Below are positions 13,432-16,735 of a stretch of DNA of 16,735 nt, piece after piece. Below the pieces are notes generated by a model. It saw nothing but the letters and a program-made list of their open reading frames with translations, was not told the DNA's origin and did no database searches. Numbering within the stretch: position 1 is the stretch's first letter; every line of letters begins with the position of its first letter. The translations under genes were made by a program, and so were the position numbers. Source of the DNA: Bacteroidales bacterium M2 (GTDB lineage: Bacteria; Bacteroidota; Bacteroidia; Bacteroidales; Muribaculaceae); assembly GCA_001689415.1 (NCBI GenBank), contig LUJM01000038.1, positions 1-16,735 of the forward strand, read 5' to 3'.

Positions 13432-14415
13432 ATGAGGGCCTTATTGTATATAATTATCGTATTTATTGCTTCCGGTTGTGCTTTTACAAGCCAACGCTCC
13501 GGCGACCTCGACGAGGCCCGCCGACTTTTGGCGAGCAATCCGGCCGAGGCTTTGTCGAAACTCAACGGCATGGACGTATCGGAATTTAAGGATTCCGCCA
13601 CGGTGGCCCGCTGGGCTCTTTTATACAGCGAGGCAATGGTCGAAAACAGGCTGACAGCACCTACAGACACCATAATAAATATCGCCATAGACTATTACGG
13701 CAGGCGCAACCAAGCGACAGAGTTTCAAAAAGCCCTACAGCTCAAAACTTTAATACACTCCACGCCCGGCAGCGATGCCCTTGCCACAGCTCGTTACCTA
13801 CAAAAGGAAAAGGAATTTCTGCTCTACAAGGAGCGCTCTATGCGCAATCTTTACATATCTGCAGCCATTATCATGCTCCTCATCGCTGTCGGCACTATAG
13901 TATGGATGCGGCAGCGATTAAAGATAGAGACGGCCCGCAACGATGCCCTTATGGCCGAGGCTTCGGGGCTCAAATGCAGAATCGACGAGAGCCACGGCGA
14001 CGTGGCACGACTCGAATCAAAACTGCAGGGGTCGCTTTCAAACCGCTTTGCCCTTATCGATTCGCTGTGCCAGACATACTACGAGTCGCAAGGAACCAAG
14101 GCAGAGCGCAAAGCTATCGTCGACAAGGTGAAGTGCGAGATAGAATCGGTGCGCTCCGACGCATTCCCCAAAATGGAGCAAGCCGTAAACGACTGCCGCG
14201 ACAACCTGCTCGCAAAGGTCCGCGACATTTATCCCGACATCAAAAGCGACGATTACCAACTGCTGGTTTATATTTCAGCAGGGCTGTCTACTCGCACCAT
14301 AAGCCTGCTTATCGGCGAGTCGGTCGATGTGATATACAAGCGCAAGTCAAGGCTCAAATCGCGAATGAAAGAGTCGGTAGCGCCCTCTTGCCCGGGCATT
14401 ATGGAGGTATTCTGA
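13432..14415 (+). CDS. Membrane-anchored TPR-like lipoprotein regulator with C-terminal HTH
   Basis: This 327-aa protein appears to bridge envelope and cytoplasm. Residues 1-16 form a signal sequence ending in the lipobox IASGC (12-16). A short helical periplasmic part follows (about 20-130; TPR-like phrases LDEARRLLASNPAEALSKL and ARWALLYSEAMVE). A membrane helix lies at 140-159 (LYISAAIIMLLIAVGTIVWM), a cytoplasmic coiled-coil at about 160-200, and a LuxR-like HTH at about 274-312 (YQLLVYISAGLSTRTISLLI, then KRKSRLKSRMK). Related Bacteroidetes proteins, as I recall them, carry several TPRs before the membrane helix; here that sensor part is short. Lipidation plus an inner transmembrane helix is odd, and the N-terminus may simply be a membrane anchor. 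The barrel gene 134 bases downstream is the obvious candidate target. DNA binding is inferred. Confidence 0.72.
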   Translation: MRALLYIIIVFIASGCAFTSQRSGDLDEARRLLASNPAEALSKLNGMDVSEFKDSATVARWALLYSEAMVENRLTAPTDTIINIAIDYYGRRNQATEFQKALQLKTLIHSTPGSDALATARYLQKEKEFLLYKERSMRNLYISAAIIMLLIAVGTIVWMRQRLKIETARNDALMAEASGLKCRIDESHGDVARLESKLQGSLSNRFALIDSLCQTYYESQGTKAERKAIVDKVKCEIESVRSDAFPKMEQAVNDCRDNLLAKVRDIYPDIKSDDYQLLVYISAGLSTRTISLLIGESVDVIYKRKSRLKSRMKESVAPSCPGIMEVF

Positions 14416-14431
14416 CCCACGGTCAGACTTT
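14411..14431 (+). terminator. Hairpin overlapping the regulator stop codon
   Basis: TCTGACC (14411-14417) and GGTCAGA (14421-14427) form a perfect 7-bp stem with a CAC loop, followed by CTTTT. The stem includes the stop codon TGA (14413-14415). It may be a modest terminator separating the regulator from the barrel gene, or a protein-binding dyad, since half of it recurs at 14485. Confidence 0.5.
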
Positions 14432-14492
14432 TCCGAAAGCGCACCGCATACATCACTGAATTTCAAATAGTTCCGACTCACCATGTCAGACT
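14422..14492 (+). repeat. Direct repeat GTCAGACT upstream of the barrel gene
   Basis: The octamer GTCAGACT occurs at 14422-14429 and 14485-14492, 63 bases apart start to start, or about six helical turns. The downstream copy lies 6 bases before the -33 TTTG of the barrel promoter. A paired operator is possible. Confidence 0.4.
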
Positions 14493-14497
14493 AATTT

Positions 14498-14530
14498 TTT
14501 GGCACGGCGCGGCATTTGTGAGTAATTTTG
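14498..14530 (+). promoter_or_regulatory. Promoter of the outer-membrane barrel gene
   Basis: TTTG (14498-14501) and TAATTTTG (14523-14530), 21 bases apart, are exact matches to both Bacteroidetes promoter boxes. The ATG at 14550 is 20 bases after the -7 box. Confidence 0.7.
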
Positions 14531-14550
14531 CATCAAAAATTTCACTCACA
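14517..14550 (+). promoter_or_regulatory. Extended dyad over the -7 box and start codon of the barrel gene
   Basis: TGTGAGT (14517-14523) and ACTCACA (14544-14550) are perfect inverted arms; inside them AATTTT (14524-14529) pairs with AAAATT (14536-14541), leaving a 6-base loop and a 2-base bulge. The dyad covers the -7 box, and its right arm ends in the A of the ATG. It could be an operator for the upstream HTH protein. As RNA only the 3' part is certain to be transcribed. Confidence 0.5.
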
Positions 14551-16631
14551 TGTATGCCAGAATATTCATCACTTCATTGACCTTGGCTTTCGCCGCCGGC
14601 ATTGGTCAGGCTCAGAACAACGAGACTACCGACAGCCTCGCTCGCGAGCTGAACGAGGTAGTAGTAACCGCAAAACAACCCGCGACAAAACTAAACGGCA
14701 CAACCTTGGTTTCGACAATCGCCGGGTCGAATCTTGCAGACCTCGGTAATGCCCTCGACGTACTCGCACAGCTACCAATGCTCAAGGTGCAGGACAACAC
14801 CGTCAGCGTTATCGGAAAGAGCAATATCGAAATCTACATCGACGGCAGGCCGATGCGCGACAACATGGAGTTGCAGCAGATTCTTTCATCAAACCTCAAG
14901 AAGGTTGAACTGCTTATGGCGCCCGGAGCTGCATACGAAAGTACCACAGGCGCGGTGCTGAAAATCACGACACGCCGAAATTTCGTGCAGGGGCTGTCGC
15001 TTACCGACCAGTTTATACTTGAACGCCGCCGCAAATGGTCGGTAATGGATTATCTCGCTTTGAGTTACAGGTCAGGCAGTTGGGAGTTCTTTGCCAACGG
15101 CACGATAAATCACAACAATTCGCTCATCAAAGGCACTACCACAAACTCGCTCGTATACCAGGGCAAAGAAACCGTGGTCGGCAGCAGCCAGCACAACTCA
15201 TACCCCACTACAGTCGGCGCTGTCAAGGCCGGATTCAACTATTCGAAAGGCACACAATCGTTTGGAGCATACTACCGCTACAATCCCGAGCGCGGAGACT
15301 TCAAAAACACCGGCAGCGAATGGCTTAACGCCAACCCGGCAATCAGCAGCAATATCGACAAGCATACCAGGGCCCACAGCCACCTCGCTTCTCTCTATTA
15401 TGAAAATACTTTTGCCGAGAAATATCTTCTTCACTTCGACGGCGATTTCCGCCGGTCTAATGAGAAGAATTCCGTAGCGACAAGCTATCCCGCATCGTCT
15501 AATCCGGCAGTGAACTCTACAGATGAAAGGGCATCGACTCTCTTGGCAGGGAAGCTATATCTGGATTTCCCTCTCGCAAAAGGAAATTTCACCGTCGGAA
15601 CGCAAGACAGTTATACCCATACCTCACTCGATTACCGCATGCTCAACGATGCTGTCAGTGAATATATCCCCTCATCACTGACCGATGCAAGGCAGACATC
15701 CGCCGCCTTGTTTGCATCATGGTCGCGTATGTTCGGCAAGTTCTCCCTTTCGGCAGGGGCAAGATACGAATATGTCGATTATGACTTTAAGGTCAACGGT
15801 ATACGCGACAAAGACGTTAGCCGTCGCAACCACCTGCTCACGCCCGACATTTCGCTTGCATATGCCTTCAACGATGATTCGCAACTGAGCCTCAGCTACA
15901 AAATGGCCACCGTAAAACCGCCGTATTCGCAGCTTACAGGCTCGCTAAACTATGTCGGGATGCACCAAATCGAAGGCGGCAACCCGGGCCTTCGCGATGA
16001 AAAGATGCACAACATCCAGCTTTTCGGCATGTGGAAGGGCTTCATACTTCAGGCCGATTTCGCCCGCAGCCTCGACACATACGCCTATGTCAAAGAGCTT
16101 TACCCTGCCGACAACCTGCAGCTCATCATGCACCCTGTCAACATCGACGTGTCGGCCTTGAGCCTCTATCTTGTTTGGTCTCAGCCTGTTCGCCGCTGGA
16201 CACCCAATGCCACCGTTGGCGTATACCGCCAGTGGCTCGACATTGCCGGTACTCGCTACGACAAGCCCATTTTCTCATATTATTTCGACAACACCTTTGC
16301 CCTACCCCACGGCTGGACGATAACGGCAAATATCAGCGGTCGTTCGCAGGGCGACATGCACACCAACCGCTTCGGCACCACATGGTTTACCATGGACGCA
16401 TCGATAGGCAAGTCGTTTATCAACAAGTCCTTGGCTGTAAAACTCACCGCAACCGACATTTTCAACACTGCCAACAACGACTGGAGCATGAACACCTACG
16501 GCATATACGTAGACAAGCGCCAGAGCTACGACCACCGCGGCATCTCGCTCAATATCACCTACAATTTCCAGCCCCGCAAGAGCCGCTACAAAGGCTCGTC
16601 GGCATCCGAAGCCGAGATGAACAGGCTATAA
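14550..16631 (+). CDS. Outer-membrane beta-barrel protein, TonB-receptor-like (PF14905 type)
   Basis: This 693-aa protein has a signal peptide (about 1-21, MYARIFITSLTLAFAAGIGQA), then a motif ELNEVVVTAKQP (33-44) as found at the start of Bacteroidetes TonB-dependent receptors. A plug-like domain follows (about 50-145; VLAQLPMLKV, IEIYIDGRPM, VELLMAPGAAYE, TTGAVLKITTRR). The rest (about 150-690) alternates short aromatic strands and turns as in a large barrel, including ALFASWSRMFGKFSLSAGARYEY, shown in part. It ends with ISLNITYNF, KSRYKG and MNRL, a C-terminus typical of the outer-membrane barrel family 3. The carboxypeptidase-regulatory-like domain common in relatives is missing. Ligand and need for TonB are unknown; no SusD-like partner follows. 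The HTH lipoprotein gene upstream likely controls it. Confidence 0.88.
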   Translation: MYARIFITSLTLAFAAGIGQAQNNETTDSLARELNEVVVTAKQPATKLNGTTLVSTIAGSNLADLGNALDVLAQLPMLKVQDNTVSVIGKSNIEIYIDGRPMRDNMELQQILSSNLKKVELLMAPGAAYESTTGAVLKITTRRNFVQGLSLTDQFILERRRKWSVMDYLALSYRSGSWEFFANGTINHNNSLIKGTTTNSLVYQGKETVVGSSQHNSYPTTVGAVKAGFNYSKGTQSFGAYYRYNPERGDFKNTGSEWLNANPAISSNIDKHTRAHSHLASLYYENTFAEKYLLHFDGDFRRSNEKNSVATSYPASSNPAVNSTDERASTLLAGKLYLDFPLAKGNFTVGTQDSYTHTSLDYRMLNDAVSEYIPSSLTDARQTSAALFASWSRMFGKFSLSAGARYEYVDYDFKVNGIRDKDVSRRNHLLTPDISLAYAFNDDSQLSLSYKMATVKPPYSQLTGSLNYVGMHQIEGGNPGLRDEKMHNIQLFGMWKGFILQADFARSLDTYAYVKELYPADNLQLIMHPVNIDVSALSLYLVWSQPVRRWTPNATVGVYRQWLDIAGTRYDKPIFSYYFDNTFALPHGWTITANISGRSQGDMHTNRFGTTWFTMDASIGKSFINKSLAVKLTATDIFNTANNDWSMNTYGIYVDKRQSYDHRGISLNITYNFQPRKSRYKGSSASEAEMNRL

Positions 16632-16735
16632 CAATCCACATCCATTCGCAAGGCAGTGGCAAAATGCCGGTTGCTTGGCACTATTATCAGCATCATATCC
16701 AACCGTCCTCTCGTAGGGTCGCGGCACAATGCTGT
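16632..16735. other. Downstream region with hairpin and truncated repeat arm
   Basis: No gene is seen. GCAAGGCA (16648-16655) can pair with TGCC and TTGC (16665-16668 and 16671-16674), an 8-bp stem with a 2-base bulge and no T run: a weak terminator candidate for the barrel gene. From 16713 the sequence GTAGGGTCGCGGCA followed by CAATGCTGT forms a small hairpin (GCGGCA with TGCTGT) and looks like the left part of an intergenic inverted repeat cut by the window end. Confidence 0.4.

Overview
The window looks like chromosomal DNA of a Bacteroidales bacterium, plausibly Muribaculaceae. The evidence is Bacteroidetes-type promoters (a -7 box TAnnTTTG, some with an upstream TTTG or TTG), weak or absent Shine-Dalgarno sequences, a fused DAHP synthase/chorismate mutase, the regulator-lptE-TPR protein-secG cluster, and a PF14905-type outer-membrane barrel gene. 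Codon and base use look even across the genes. I see no rRNA, tRNA, CRISPR, integrase or insertion sequence. The family placement is inferred, not computed.

Layout. Positions 1-236 hold no gene I can support. At 237-433 there is a compact unit of exact -7 box, 33-codon ORF with four Tyr codons, and intrinsic terminator. It is followed by the gene for bifunctional DAHP synthase/chorismate mutase (480-1541). Next comes a tightly packed envelope-biogenesis operon at 1607-4529: a sigma-54-type AAA+ activator without a receiver domain, the lipoprotein LptE, a TPR-like protein and SecG, closed by a hairpin. A U32-family protein resembling the tRNA hydroxylation enzyme TrhP/YegQ follows (4630-5871, apparently starting at TTG). 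It converges stop-to-stop with a minus-strand gene (7236-5872) that fuses an A1S_2505-like domain to a microbial poly(ADP-ribose) glycohydrolase (PARG) domain.

From 7380 a two-gene unit encodes a polyprenol-phosphate mannose synthase-like GT2 enzyme and class I dihydroorotase. A 56-residue 2[4Fe-4S] ferredoxin gene (9582-9752) follows with its own promoter and a strong terminator. On the minus strand pheT (13184-10704) and a yebC-family gene (10658-9915) form an apparent operon ending at a bidirectional terminator.

Divergent from pheT is a pair: a short membrane-bound, TPR-like lipoprotein regulator with a cytoplasmic C-terminal HTH (13432-14415), and a TonB-receptor-like outer-membrane beta-barrel protein (14550-16631). 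The space between them holds a perfect hairpin, a repeated octamer and a long dyad spanning the -7 box to the start codon, which fits a local sensor/regulator controlling an outer-membrane protein. The window ends inside what appears to be the left arm of an intergenic inverted repeat.

Most genes are core metabolism, translation or envelope functions. The parts most worth a second look are the short-ORF/terminator unit before the aromatic pathway gene, the double macro-like ADP-ribose-type fusion protein, and the membrane HTH/barrel pair with its operator-like dyad.
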